From positions 40,888 through 75,069 of the forward strand of contig NIUT01000048.1 of NCBI GenBank assembly GCA_002254365.1: 34,182 nt of DNA, written 5' to 3'. Shown here piece by piece: positions 1 through 8,430 of this stretch (the stretch's first letter is position 1; the number at the start of each line of letters is the position of its first letter). This stretch comes from Nitrospira sp. UW-LDO-01. GTDB lineage: Bacteria; Nitrospirota; Nitrospiria; Nitrospirales; Nitrospiraceae. Under the pieces are notes generated by a model that saw nothing but the letters and a program-made list of their open reading frames with translations, was not told the DNA's origin and did not search any database. The translations under genes and the position numbers were made by a program.

Positions 1-196
1 TTATTCATGACGGTTCGTCACGAAACCGACAAGACGCCTTGCGAGACGGGCACGCGGAGGCCCGAGGGACCAAGGCGTACTTGAACAGTACGTCGAGGTC
101 GCGAGGGACGAGCCTGCCCGCCTGGCCGCCGCACACGCGCAACCCGGCTTGTCGCAGCAGCGTCTTGGCGGTTGCAGTAGAAGTGTTCATGAATAA
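1..196. repeat. MITE-like palindromic element
   Basis: The stretch begins with TTATTCATGA and ends with its exact reverse complement at 187-196. The similarity continues inward imperfectly for about 50 bases: AACCGACAAGACGCC near 25-39 matches the reverse complement of the segment near 160-175, AACCGCCAAGACGCT. A smaller palindrome around 74-91 (GCGTAC, short loop, GTACGT) lies near the middle. No transposase is encoded; the 61-codon reading frame across it follows from the structure and I do not regard it as a gene. The element could extend left of the window. Its nature as a non-autonomous mobile or REP-like element is inferred from the structure only. Confidence 0.5.
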
Positions 197-635
197 TGCG
201 GGCTAGTGGCCTTGGACTGGCCCTTGGATGTGCTCTTTTCGAAAGACCTAGTCCACTTTAGAACGACTCGCCCTCATACCCCGCCGCCGGTGAGCGAATT
301 GATAAAGCTTGGACCAATACCAGACTCAGGTGAATCCCCAGAACAATGTGCCAAGCTCACAAGTCAGGCCGCTCCTTCTCGACCGATCCTCCACGGCACG
401 ATGCAATCCATTTTGGCGAGACACACCTCCCGTCGCTTTCTCTTCGGGACCCGCCCAATCGTCTACACAGTCATCCTTCCTGCTGACCCCGTACTCTTCT
501 GATCCCAGAACTTTTCAAGACATGTAGGCTCTATCCTACACCATGCTTGATGAATATCTGATCTCAAGATTGGGCACCCTCTGATCCTGTCCTGTGCAGC
601 CATAGCATGTAATGCCACCATGCGATCAGAAATAG
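197..635. other. intergenic region, no convincing gene
   Basis: Short open frames occur on the plus strand (for example 206-502), but they lack a ribosome binding site, show no recognisable domain and have unordered composition, so I do not call them. No clear promoter, terminator or RNA gene was seen. Confidence 0.4.
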
Positions 636-647
636 AAGGAGGATCTC

Positions 648-1403
648 ATGATGACTCACGGCGCTCAGGCAAGACCGCACATGAAGCCATTGTGGTTCTC
701 ACCTCTGGTGGGCTGTCTGTTGGTCACAACGGTCGTCATGGCAACTCTGCAACCCACAAGTCTAGTACGCGCAGCAGGGTGCCTCGTCAATGAAGAGACT
801 GTGACATTCGAAGATCGGCCACATTGGGAAATAATCGTCTCACCCATTCATGAACTCCGTCCTACACTGGCGTGGAATTGCTTCTGTGGGTATGCCCCAT
901 ACATGAATAGCGTTCAATATGGTTTGGGGAAAACGGGTATCCGTGGAATCAGCACACTCACGACTTGTCCCAGTCTGAATGGTGTGAAGATGGCACGCGT
1001 CGATCGTACCACGCTCACCCCTATCGGTAAGGCCAACTCGAAAAGGCAGACCCTGGGAGTGGCGACACTCCCTTACACCGGCATGAAATCAGTGCTCGTA
1101 AGACGAACGTCTCCTCTGGAGAGCAAGCGCTCAACATACTCTACTCCCTATACACCAACTGCCACCATTGGACCAGTTCAGGAATTCCAGAGCTCTTCTC
1201 TCTCCAGTGAGCGCAACCTAATCCAAACAATCCCAGTGGTACCTCTTAGAGACACGTCTTCTGTCCTATTCGGAGATCATCGTTGGAATCTCTTAACCCA
1301 ATTCCAGGGACTTCAGCAACTGCCGAACGGCGAATCTCATCGCATGAACATGACGACGACGTTGGCATTACATGGCAGAGACTGTGTGAGCGGCTGTCCC
1401 TAA
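648..1403 (+). CDS. exported protein of unknown function
   Basis: This 251-residue protein starts at an ATG preceded by a strong AAGGAGG (636-642) five bases upstream. The first ~43 residues look like a signal peptide with a long n-region: a hydrophobic stretch (residues ~14-34) ends in VRAAG, with a cysteine directly after. The mature part contains a short cysteine-bearing segment (NCFCGY near residue 77) and a Ser/Thr-rich, Arg-rich second half with no domain I recognise. It ends in CVSGCP. The strong ribosome binding site argues that it is translated. It stands alone, and its relation to the genes downstream is unclear. Confidence 0.55.
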   Translation: MMTHGAQARPHMKPLWFSPLVGCLLVTTVVMATLQPTSLVRAAGCLVNEETVTFEDRPHWEIIVSPIHELRPTLAWNCFCGYAPYMNSVQYGLGKTGIRGISTLTTCPSLNGVKMARVDRTTLTPIGKANSKRQTLGVATLPYTGMKSVLVRRTSPLESKRSTYSTPYTPTATIGPVQEFQSSSLSSERNLIQTIPVVPLRDTSSVLFGDHRWNLLTQFQGLQQLPNGESHRMNMTTTLALHGRDCVSGCP

Positions 1404-1637
1404 GAGAACAGGGAAAGCCAGGCACAACATACTGACACCTGACCCTTCAGGGATTGAGGTCGCACATGGCTCATCGGAAAGTAGACGCTCCTCTCACCCA
1501 GGCAACTCACACAAATAGCTATGACATTTCTCCCAGCCATGCGGAGTCTACGCTCAGAGACTTTTCAAAATGCGTCGTGGCATTGCGTATCATCTTTTAC
1601 CAAGACCGACTCCTAACGAGGAGATGAAGTCCTGTTC
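1404..1637. other. intergenic region
   Basis: No gene or clear regulatory motif is seen here. A purine-rich GAGGAG at about 1618-1624 precedes the next candidate gene but is rather far (about 13 bases) from its ATG. Confidence 0.3.
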
Positions 1638-2015
1638 ATGGAAAAACATATGCGGGTCTTACAAATGGGCTATCTGCGTTCGAAACGGAAACATGTTCGC
1701 TCCATGATCCACATGACTGTATCGGACACCATGGCCAGGCCGGGCTCCAAGATTGTGAAAGGTGACGTGCTGAAAACCGAGAGGGAGTACGACATCGTTC
1801 GCCAAAGGTCTCGTCAGGACGCGCGCTTGCAGGTCGACGAAACAGCACACTTGGAGGGTGGTGCCTTCCGAGTCAGAGATAAGCTCGAGACCTACGTGAC
1901 GGATAAAGGCCATGTGCGATACCGATATCACTATCGCACACGTGTAGACGCAGATGGCCCAGGGGTACCCCATCGCAACAACACAAGGAGTGTGATGAAT
2001 GCCGCAGTTCTATGA
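1638..2015 (+). CDS. hypothetical basic protein
   Basis: A 125-residue frame rich in Arg, Lys and His, with no recognised domain. Its last 17 bases overlap the start of sthA, and the sthA ribosome binding site lies inside it. The start is uncertain: the upstream GAGGAG is ~13 bases from this ATG, and a second in-frame Met occurs at codon 6. The C-terminal half alternates basic and hydrophobic residues (DKGHVRYRYHYRTRV), compatible with beta strands. It could be a real small protein translationally coupled to sthA, or a chance frame; I lean slightly to real because it fills the gap in the same direction. Confidence 0.4.
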   Translation: MEKHMRVLQMGYLRSKRKHVRSMIHMTVSDTMARPGSKIVKGDVLKTEREYDIVRQRSRQDARLQVDETAHLEGGAFRVRDKLETYVTDKGHVRYRYHYRTRVDADGPGVPHRNNTRSVMNAAVL

Positions 2016-3408
2016 CTTCGATCTGATAAGTCTCGGGAGTGGTCCGGCCGGCCAACGCGCGGCAATTCAAGCTGCAAAACTCGGAAAACAAGCAGCAATA
2101 GTAGAACGCAGGCAGACTGTGGGAGGAGTCTGTGTTGCGACGGGCACAATTCCCAGCAAAACATTCCGGGAAGCCGTGTTGTCATTCATGACGCAAGGCA
2201 GCTTGCTCGACGGAAATCTTGATCATCAATTCAAAGGCCGTCCGACTGCCGAACAATTACTTCGGCGTGTGAACAGTGTCATTCAGCGTGAGGCGCAAGT
2301 CGTGCAAGACCAGCTCTGGCGCAATGATGTTCAGTTGCTACGAGGAGAGGCCTCGTTCATCGATCCCCATACGCTGATAGTAGCGTCCCCAGAGGGGTCA
2401 AGGAGAGTCACGGCCGATAAGATTGTAATCGCGGTGGGCACCCAACCGGCAGTACCCCCCGGTATAAATGTGGACGGAGAGCTCATCTTGACCAGCGCTC
2501 AGATATTGCACATCAAGCACTTGCCTCGAAAGATGGCGGTAGTGGGAGCTGGTGTGATCGGTATTGAGTACGCCTCCATGTTTGCCGCGTTAGAACTCGA
2601 CGTGACGGTCATCGATAAACGAGCACACCCGCTCGAATTTGTGGATGAAGAAATCGTTGAAGAACTCATGCACCAAATGCGCAATCATGGAGTAACATTC
2701 CGACTTGGCGAAGCCGTAGAGAGCGTGGAAGTCGCCGAGGGTTCCCGGCCTCAAGTCATCATTCACTTGGAATCCGGCAAACTGATTGTTTCTGATCTTG
2801 TCCTCTTTTCTGCCGGACGCACCGGAGCGACCGCGCAGTTGAATCTCGAGGCGGCAGGACTGACTGTAAATCCTCGCGGCCTGCTGACCGTCGATCCACA
2901 GCTTCACACCCAAGTGCCGCATATCTTCGCGGCCGGGGATGTCATTGGCTATCCCAGCTTAGCGGCGACCTCTGCTGAGCAAGGCCGTCTGGCCGCCTGC
3001 TCAGCATTCGGAGTGGAGTCCAAGCCCATGGGCACCCATTTCCCGGTGGGGATCTATTCAATTCCAGAAATCTCGACGGTAGGAGATCGTGAGCATGAAT
3101 TGACGGCCAAAACAATTCCGTACGAGACAGGGATCGCCCGGTATCGGGAAATTGCTCGCGGTCAAATTCTGGGAGACAACAGCGGACTGGTCAAGCTTTT
3201 ATTTCACCGCGACGACCATCGGTTACTGGGTGTTCACGCCATCGGCACGAGCGCGACCGAACTGATTCATATCGGCCAGGCAGTCCTGGCGCTCAATGGA
3301 GGCCTTGATTACTTTCTCAACACGGTATTCAACTATCCCACCTTTGCGGAATGTTACAAGGTGGCAGCGTTGAACGCGTCGAATAAGATGACGCGCGTGA
3401 CTGGTTGA
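1999..3408 (+). CDS. sthA: Si-specific NAD(P)+ transhydrogenase
   Basis: A 469-residue soluble flavoprotein of the pyridine nucleotide-disulfide oxidoreductase family. It moves hydride between NADPH and NAD+ in the cytoplasm. An N-terminal FAD site GSGPAG (residues 13-18) is followed by GGVCVATGTIPSK (42-54), which keeps one cysteine (C45). A dihydrolipoamide dehydrogenase would have CxxxxC here, so the single cysteine and the GTIPSK context point to SthA. The second dinucleotide site GAGVIGIEYASMF lies near 183. The AAGDVIGYPSLA segment and the C-terminal dimerisation domain (FNYPTFAECYKVAALN) resemble E. coli SthA closely in sequence and length. AAGGAG stands about 9 bases before the ATG. 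Its position upstream of bc-complex genes suggests a role in redox balance, but this is inference. Confidence 0.88.
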   Translation: MPQFYDFDLISLGSGPAGQRAAIQAAKLGKQAAIVERRQTVGGVCVATGTIPSKTFREAVLSFMTQGSLLDGNLDHQFKGRPTAEQLLRRVNSVIQREAQVVQDQLWRNDVQLLRGEASFIDPHTLIVASPEGSRRVTADKIVIAVGTQPAVPPGINVDGELILTSAQILHIKHLPRKMAVVGAGVIGIEYASMFAALELDVTVIDKRAHPLEFVDEEIVEELMHQMRNHGVTFRLGEAVESVEVAEGSRPQVIIHLESGKLIVSDLVLFSAGRTGATAQLNLEAAGLTVNPRGLLTVDPQLHTQVPHIFAAGDVIGYPSLAATSAEQGRLAACSAFGVESKPMGTHFPVGIYSIPEISTVGDREHELTAKTIPYETGIARYREIARGQILGDNSGLVKLLFHRDDHRLLGVHAIGTSATELIHIGQAVLALNGGLDYFLNTVFNYPTFAECYKVAALNASNKMTRVTG

Positions 3409-3580
3409 TACGATGAACGGTTCCTGGCATCGAGTGTTCTCGCTAAAACCAATCAATACATGACCGAATGGAAGATGTATCGACCGACTAGGCTGCCGTA
3501 CACAAGAATGGGATCTATGTGATTTCTAGAATTGCGATGTCAAGGCAGAAGGCACATTAAACCACATAAGGAGGCTCTGT

Positions 3581-3784
3581 GTGAAAAAGCGCGTCACCAC
3601 ACCGACTCGAACGAACACCGTTAGAAACGATCCTGCCCACGCTCCGGATGCGTTGACCACGAAAGACTGGAACCGCATTGCGATGAAGGCCTATGAGTTG
3701 TACGAACAACGAGGGTGTCTCGATGGACACGCCTTGGAGGATTGGTTGAAGGCGGAAACTATCATTAAAGGTCCAGCCGAGTGA
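3581..3784 (+). CDS. DUF2934-type small protein
   Basis: A 67-residue protein with a GTG start, preceded by a perfect AAGGAGG (3568-3574). The C-terminal half, WNRIAMKAYELYEQRGCLDG followed by a few residues and DWLKAE, fits the DUF2934 pattern (I..AY.LYE.RG....DWL.AE). DUF2934 is a short helical domain of unknown function common in Nitrospirota, Acidobacteria and Proteobacteria. The N-terminal ~25 residues are basic and probably disordered. It sits 52 bases upstream of the Rieske gene and may be co-transcribed with it; nothing in the sequence shows a functional link. Confidence 0.72.
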   Translation: MKKRVTTPTRTNTVRNDPAHAPDALTTKDWNRIAMKAYELYEQRGCLDGHALEDWLKAETIIKGPAE

Positions 3785-3836
3785 GGCGGTTGCTGATGAT
3801 TTCCGACAACTCCCCCCTGATGAAGAGGATACGCAT

Positions 3837-4355
3837 ATGGCCATAACAACAGAGCTGACGGAAACCCGCCGTTCGTTTTTTGCCTGGATAACCGGCTTAG
3901 CTACGAGTTTAATCGGTCTAGGCTTAGCCGTTCCCTTCACAGGCTATGTGATTGCCCCGGCACTGAAACGGCGGGAGTCATCCTGGGCTACAGTAGGAAC
4001 GATCGACCGTTTACGCACGAGCGAACCGACAGAGCTTGACTATGCCGGCACTGTCAGGGACGGCTGGCGAACAGTTACGGCCAAGAAAGCGATTTGGGCG
4101 GTCAAGCAGCCGACTGGCGCGGTGGTCGTGTTCTCTCCCATCTGTCCGCATTTAGGTTGCGGCTTTCGATGGGATTCAGTCGAGCGTGCGTTCAAGTGTC
4201 CATGCCACGGCAGCGTCTATGACGTAACGGGCAAAGTAGTTGCCGGGCCAGCACCGCGCTCCCTGGATATATTGCCGTCCAAAGTCGAACAGGGAAACCT
4301 GTTAGTCATGTATAAGGAATTCAAGTCAGGCCTCGACCATCCTGTAGAATTATGA
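3837..4355 (+). CDS. Rieske iron-sulfur subunit of a cytochrome bc/b6f-type complex
   Basis: This 172-residue protein carries the [2Fe-2S] cluster that takes electrons from quinol at the Qo site of a bc-type complex. Both cluster motifs are intact: CPHLGC (103-108) and CPCHGS (121-126), which supply two Cys and two His ligands plus the bracing disulfide cysteines. The N-terminus has a twin-arginine-like TRRSFFAW (10-17) just before a hydrophobic anchor (~17-40), as expected for a Tat-inserted Rieske protein facing the periplasm. The GPAPRSLDI segment after the second motif is the family's Pro loop. The cytochrome b gene follows about 78 bases downstream on the same strand, so the two form a minimal complex operon. 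Confidence 0.93.
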   Translation: MAITTELTETRRSFFAWITGLATSLIGLGLAVPFTGYVIAPALKRRESSWATVGTIDRLRTSEPTELDYAGTVRDGWRTVTAKKAIWAVKQPTGAVVVFSPICPHLGCGFRWDSVERAFKCPCHGSVYDVTGKVVAGPAPRSLDILPSKVEQGNLLVMYKEFKSGLDHPVEL

Positions 4356-4433
4356 CCGGCAGGCGCGTGGGCTTCGCTTGTCTATGTGCATGCCGTCAGG
4401 CGACCTCCGAGGGTGTATCACAAAGGAATGAAG

Positions 4434-5771
4434 ATGATGGCTGAGAAGCTCTACAAGTGGCTTGATGCAAGACTGAAGCTCACGTCCTTGAGCCACACGC
4501 TTCTGGATGAACCGATCCCCGGCGGCGTGAGTTGGATTTACGTGTTCGGATCGGCCACTCTTTTTCTCTTTTGTCTCCAGGCCACGACGGGCATGTTTCT
4601 CGCCCTCTACTACGTTCCCTCGCCGGACACCGCCTATGACACGGTCCAATTCATTCAGCATGAGGTGCTGTTCGGATGGTTTGTCCGAGGACTGCATCAT
4701 TGGGGCGCATCAGCGGTGATGGTGGCGATCGGACTTCATCTGCTGCAAGTCTATCTATTCGGAGCGTACAAACGGCCGCGTGAGCTTCTCTGGATGGTCG
4801 GAGTCTGCTTGTTGCTTATAATGATGGGGTTTGGGTTTACTGGCTACCTCTTACCCTGGGATCAGAACGCCTACTGGGCAACGCAGGTAGGCACGAACAT
4901 GGTGGCCTCGGTCCCGCTGGTCGGCGATGTACTCGTGCGTGTGCTGCGAGGTGGAGACACCCTGGGAGCCTTGACCCTCTCGCGATTTTTTGCTGTCCAT
5001 ACGTTATTCTTGCCAGCTCTCATTGTGTTCGGCATCGCCGTTCATCTCTTTCTTTTGCGTCGGGTTGGCCCAGCCGGTCCATGGAGCCTCGAGCAAGCGC
5101 GGCAACGGAGCGAGCCATTTTATCCGCGCCAGGTTTACATGGATGCCATGGTCATGCTGGGCGTATTTCTCTTGGTTGCCACACTGGCTTGGACGGTGGA
5201 GTTCCCACTGGCTGATCGTGCCGATCCCGCCGACCACACGTTCACCCCTGTTCCCGAGTGGTATTTTCTATTTTTCTATCAGTTTCTGAAGTACATGTCG
5301 GGCCCGCTGGAACCATTGGCGACATGGGTGCTTCCGGGACTCTTCATCTTAGGACTGCTGCTGTGGCCCTTGATCGACCACAATCCAGAACGACGGCCAA
5401 GTTCCCGCCCGATAGCCCTGGCCGCAGGGGGAGCCTTCTTACTCGTCGTGTTCGCACTGCTGGGAGTCTCGCTATGGAATCTGTACACGCTACCCAAAAC
5501 AGATCCCTCGGTGGCACGCGGAAAGGCCATCTTTGCTCAGCATCAGTGCGTGGCCTGTCACCGCATTCACGGAGACGGGGGCATGGTCGGACCTGACCTT
5601 TCCTATGTGGCTGATCGGCGGCCTGACCGCCAGTGGCACATCAAGCACTTGCGCAATCCTCAATCCGTATCTCCAGGTTCCATCATGCCGTCGTTCCCCT
5701 TGAACGAGAAGGATCTGAACGACCTGACCAGTTACTTATTGAACCTGAAGAGCGAGTCTCACAAAAGTTAG
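4434..5771 (+). CDS. cytochrome b fused to C-terminal c-type cytochrome
   Basis: Membrane core of a quinol-oxidising bc/b6f-type complex, about 445 residues. I choose the ATG at 4434 because AAAGGA (4422-4427) lies six bases before it; the frame is open further upstream to 4386. Seven hydrophobic helices are visible. Haem b ligands are the histidines of RGLHHWGAS...GLHLLQVY (helix B) and of FAVHTLF...IAVHLF (helix D). The helix D pair has 14 intervening residues, the b6 spacing rather than the 13 of mitochondrial-type cytochrome b. The Qo motif PEWY is present (VPEWYFLFFYQF). After the last helix comes a monohaem cytochrome c domain with CVACH and a likely Met ligand in SIMPSFPLNEKD. Electrons would pass from the Rieske centre to this attached haem. 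The b6 and subunit-IV parts are joined in one chain. Confidence 0.92.
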   Translation: MMAEKLYKWLDARLKLTSLSHTLLDEPIPGGVSWIYVFGSATLFLFCLQATTGMFLALYYVPSPDTAYDTVQFIQHEVLFGWFVRGLHHWGASAVMVAIGLHLLQVYLFGAYKRPRELLWMVGVCLLLIMMGFGFTGYLLPWDQNAYWATQVGTNMVASVPLVGDVLVRVLRGGDTLGALTLSRFFAVHTLFLPALIVFGIAVHLFLLRRVGPAGPWSLEQARQRSEPFYPRQVYMDAMVMLGVFLLVATLAWTVEFPLADRADPADHTFTPVPEWYFLFFYQFLKYMSGPLEPLATWVLPGLFILGLLLWPLIDHNPERRPSSRPIALAAGGAFLLVVFALLGVSLWNLYTLPKTDPSVARGKAIFAQHQCVACHRIHGDGGMVGPDLSYVADRRPDRQWHIKHLRNPQSVSPGSIMPSFPLNEKDLNDLTSYLLNLKSESHKS

Positions 5772-5976
5772 GAACATCGTCATACAGACCCTACCATGTG
5801 CGGGAAGGGGAAGAGAGGTAGCCCATCACGCAGCCTCGGCATTTTCAGAATACAGATACGTTCCCAGCCCCACCCTATGGCACAAATCTAGCACATATAC
5901 GTACATAAATTTAGAGACACCGCCTAGCCGTCAAGTCCGACTTGATGATCTTATGGAGCGATCGGCCAGAAGGAAC
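5772..5976. other. intergenic region with a small palindrome
   Basis: The region separates the cytochrome b-c gene from a convergent minus-strand pair. It contains an AT-rich stretch (about 5893-5915) and a short perfect inverted repeat TCAAGT-CCG-ACTTGA at 5931-5945. No T-run follows the palindrome on either strand, so I do not call it a terminator. Confidence 0.35.
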
Positions 5977-6186
5977 CTACTCCCCGCTGCCGGCCATGTC
6001 ATCGATGAGAGGACGGTTGATGTCTGTGCATCCGCAACAGATGGTATCGAAGAGCGTGTCCGCGTCTGCGACAAAATTCTTTTCGTCCGTGAGTTTATCC
6101 GCAATGACCTGGGCATAGCAGATGTCGCAGAGCATCATCAAACCACGCGATACTCCGACGGTTTTTCGTCCTGTACTTGAAGCCAT
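5977..6186 (-). CDS. small cysteine-containing hypothetical protein
   Basis: A predicted 69-residue protein containing CDIC near the N-terminal third and CCGC in the second half (DTICCGCTDINRP). The four to five cysteines suggest a metal site or disulfides; I do not recognise the family. The ATG at 6186 is preferred over the longer frame (to 6261) because it begins just after the stop codon of the upstream small gene at 6192. That gene's end supplies an AAAGGA within 20 bases, so the two genes look translationally coupled. Composition is like a real soluble protein (acidic, ordered). Confidence 0.5.
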   Translation of the reverse strand: MASSTGRKTVGVSRGLMMLCDICYAQVIADKLTDEKNFVADADTLFDTICCGCTDINRPLIDDMAGSGE

Positions 6187-6191
6187 GAGGT

Positions 6192-6386
6192 CTATACCGA
6201 TCCTTTCTGGAGAGCCATAAAGAAATCTTCTGCTTCGAGGTCGATACCGCATTGCTGACATTCATGCGGGCGATCTTCGGGAGGCACTTCTAACGGCGTT
6301 CGATCGATGCGCCCTCGGCAGACATGGTAAAACCGCCCACGAGCATGCTCGTCATCCAGCGGATCACTCTCGTATACCAGCACCAT
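6192..6386 (-). CDS. small putative zinc-ribbon-like protein
   Basis: A predicted 64-residue protein with three cysteines, one at HVCRGRID and a CxxC at HECQQCGIDLEAEDF. This resembles half of a zinc ribbon, but the spacing does not let me name a family. The ATG at 6386 follows GGGGAAG by about five bases, a better site than the far upstream ATG at 6461. It lies five bases upstream of the other small Cys-containing gene, and both are read in the same direction, so they form a two-gene unit. Function unknown. Confidence 0.5.
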   Translation of the reverse strand: MVLVYESDPLDDEHARGRFYHVCRGRIDRTPLEVPPEDRPHECQQCGIDLEAEDFFMALQKGSV

Positions 6387-6561
6387 AAATCTTCCCCATT
6401 CCCTTGTTCTTCTTCGGAAGTATAACGACTCTTGATTTCTGACCGCAACCACAGAGGTCACGACCAGTTCACACCCGCGCGTACTCCGACCAAGCAGACA
6501 CTATCCTCAACGGGTTCTTATACGAGACGCTGGAAGATCTTGACACTCCAGAGAAGCCTCA

Positions 6562-6682
6562 CAGGAGGCTCAAAAAGACCGTCTGACAAGGCCGCAGCGA
6601 GCAAAAGGCCGAGGCATACGCGGTTGGTATGTGAGACCTTGAGCGAAGGGAGAACGATGCCGGCGGACTTTTTCAGCATCCG
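6562..6682. repeat. dispersed TIR repeat, copy 1
   Basis: A ~121 bp element with inverted ends: a left end containing GGCTCAAAAAGACCGTCTG and a right end containing CGGACTTTTTCAGCATCCG. The inside (CCGCAGCGAGC, AGGCC, and a palindromic core around 6620-6640) aligns with the element at 14750-14877 in the same orientation. It ends one base before the stop codon of the ABC exporter gene. As a transcript it could form a long hairpin. Whether it moves, terminates or stabilises transcripts cannot be told from the sequence. Confidence 0.7.
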
Positions 6683-6683
6683 G

Positions 6684-8408
6684 TCACACTTGGAACTGGG
6701 CTTCATAAAGACCTGCATACACCCCGCCTCGGGTCAGCAATTCTTCATGCCGACCATCTTCAACTAACTGACCATGGTCGAGCACGAGAATCCTATCCAC
6801 ATCGTGTAATGTTGATAAGCGATGGGCAATGATGAAGGTGGTGCGTCCGGCGGTCAGTTCGTTCAAGGCCTCTCGGATCTTGACCTCCGTCTCTGTATCG
6901 ATATTGGATGTCGCCTCATCGAAAATAACAATGGGCGGATCTTTGAGCAAGACCCGGGCGATCGAGACTCGCTGTTTTTGCCCAACGGAGAGTTTCACAC
7001 CCCGTTCCCCGATCCAGGTCTCATAGCCTTCCGGCAACGCAGCGATAAACTCGTGCGCCCGAGCGGCTCGCGCCGCCGTCTCCAGTCGATTCTGATCTGC
7101 TTGGAGATCGCCGTAGAGCAGGTTGTCCCGAACGGTGCCATTGAATAGGAATGGTTCCTGTTGGACAAACCCAATCTGCTGGCGCAGATACGCAATCGGT
7201 AGATCGCGGACATCCGTCCCATCGATACAGACCGCCCCCTCTGTGACGTCATAGAACCGCATCAACAACTTCACAAGCGTGCTCTTCCCTGCTCCACTCA
7301 TTCCAACCAAGGCCACACGCTCTCCCGCTGGGACCTTGGCTGAGAATCCTTTAAGGACCGGCACATCCGACCGATAGTGGAACCGCACGTGCTCGAATCG
7401 CACGTCGCCCTGTGCGCGATGACCTGGAGCAAGTACGCCTGAACGATCGGCCACGTCGGGAACCGTATCCAACACATCGAACACCCGCTCGCTCGCGGCC
7501 AAGGCATGCTGCAACATGTGATTGACGGAGTGGATCTGATTAATGGGCACATAGAACATCGCCAAATACGACAGAAACAGTACCAACTCGCCGAGCGTCA
7601 ATCGCCCATCCATCACTTCACCGGCCCCATACCAGAGGATCAAGACCGTCCCGAAGGCCCCAACCAAGATCATTGCGGGTGAATAGATCGACCACAGCAC
7701 CATGGCCTGAAGATTCTTGTCACTATAAACTTGGCTGAGTCGGTCGAAGCGAGCCTGCTCATGACCGTGACGCCCAAATCCCATCGTTTCCCGGATACCA
7801 GACAAGGCATCTTGCAGGTAGCCGTTCAGCTCTGCCGCGCTCTGACGAGTCTCCCGGTAGTAGCCATGCACTTTGGAGGTGAACCAGCTGGCCGACAGAG
7901 CGAGCAGCGGGATTGGGAGCAGCGCAAGTGCCGCCAGTTTCCAATTCAGCATGAACAAGAGTCCCGTGATGCCGACCAGGGTCAAGGAGGCCGTCATCAT
8001 CCCCTCAAGTCCATCGATAAAAATCCGCTCGACATGTTCGGTATCATTCGTCACGCGAGACATAATTTCGCCCGTCGAGCGATTCTCAAAATAGGTGATC
8101 GACAGGCGTTGCAGAGCGGCGAAGATATGACGACGAAGATCGTGGACCACCGTCTGCTCAAGTTGATTATTGAGCCGGATGCGCAACGAAGCAAAGAGGT
8201 TCTTGAGCAGATAGGCACCGACCAGAAGCCCGATCACCCCCGGTAATAACGAGGCCTGCTTCGCCTGAATCACATCGTCGATGATGATCTTGATGACCCA
8301 GGGCGGCACCAACTCCATCGCCGTCGAACCGGCGGCACAAAGCAAAGTCAGAACGGCAAGCGTACGATGGGGTCGAAGATATTGCAGGACACGAAGAAGG
8401 ACTTTCAC
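6684..8408 (-). CDS. MsbA-like ABC exporter (fused permease-ATPase)
   Basis: A 574-residue half-transporter that should work as a homodimer in the inner membrane. Residues ~1-300 form a six-helix type I exporter domain; ~335-574 form the nucleotide-binding domain. Walker A GMSGAGKST (369-377), signature LSVGQKQR (473-480, Val in place of the usual second Gly), Walker B IVIFDEAT (493-500) and the H-loop IIAHRLS (526-532) are all present, so it should be an active ATPase. The closest general type is the lipid/drug exporter group that includes MsbA; the substrate cannot be read from the sequence. It starts 22 bases after the peptide deformylase stop codon, indicating co-transcription. Confidence 0.88.
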   Translation of the reverse strand: MKVLLRVLQYLRPHRTLAVLTLLCAAGSTAMELVPPWVIKIIIDDVIQAKQASLLPGVIGLLVGAYLLKNLFASLRIRLNNQLEQTVVHDLRRHIFAALQRLSITYFENRSTGEIMSRVTNDTEHVERIFIDGLEGMMTASLTLVGITGLLFMLNWKLAALALLPIPLLALSASWFTSKVHGYYRETRQSAAELNGYLQDALSGIRETMGFGRHGHEQARFDRLSQVYSDKNLQAMVLWSIYSPAMILVGAFGTVLILWYGAGEVMDGRLTLGELVLFLSYLAMFYVPINQIHSVNHMLQHALAASERVFDVLDTVPDVADRSGVLAPGHRAQGDVRFEHVRFHYRSDVPVLKGFSAKVPAGERVALVGMSGAGKSTLVKLLMRFYDVTEGAVCIDGTDVRDLPIAYLRQQIGFVQQEPFLFNGTVRDNLLYGDLQADQNRLETAARAARAHEFIAALPEGYETWIGERGVKLSVGQKQRVSIARVLLKDPPIVIFDEATSNIDTETEVKIREALNELTAGRTTFIIAHRLSTLHDVDRILVLDHGQLVEDGRHEELLTRGGVYAGLYEAQFQV

Positions 8409-8430
8409 AAATGGTTCAACAAGGCGGGTC

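Noticed and set aside
5-190. 61-codon reading frame on the minus strand
   Set aside because: It lies wholly within the palindromic element, has no ribosome binding site and is explained by the repeat structure.
206-502. 98-codon frame on the plus strand
   Set aside because: No ribosome binding site, no ordered composition and an overlapping alternative frame; probably chance.
989-1005. TGGCACGCGTCGATCG as a sigma-54 site
   Set aside because: The -12 GC is not at the required spacing and the site is inside a gene.
5931-5945. TCAAGT-CCG-ACTTGA as a terminator
   Set aside because: A short stem without a T-run on either strand.
7731-8246. 171-codon plus-strand frame inside the ABC exporter gene
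   Set aside because: It is antisense to a clear ABC transporter with all motifs intact.
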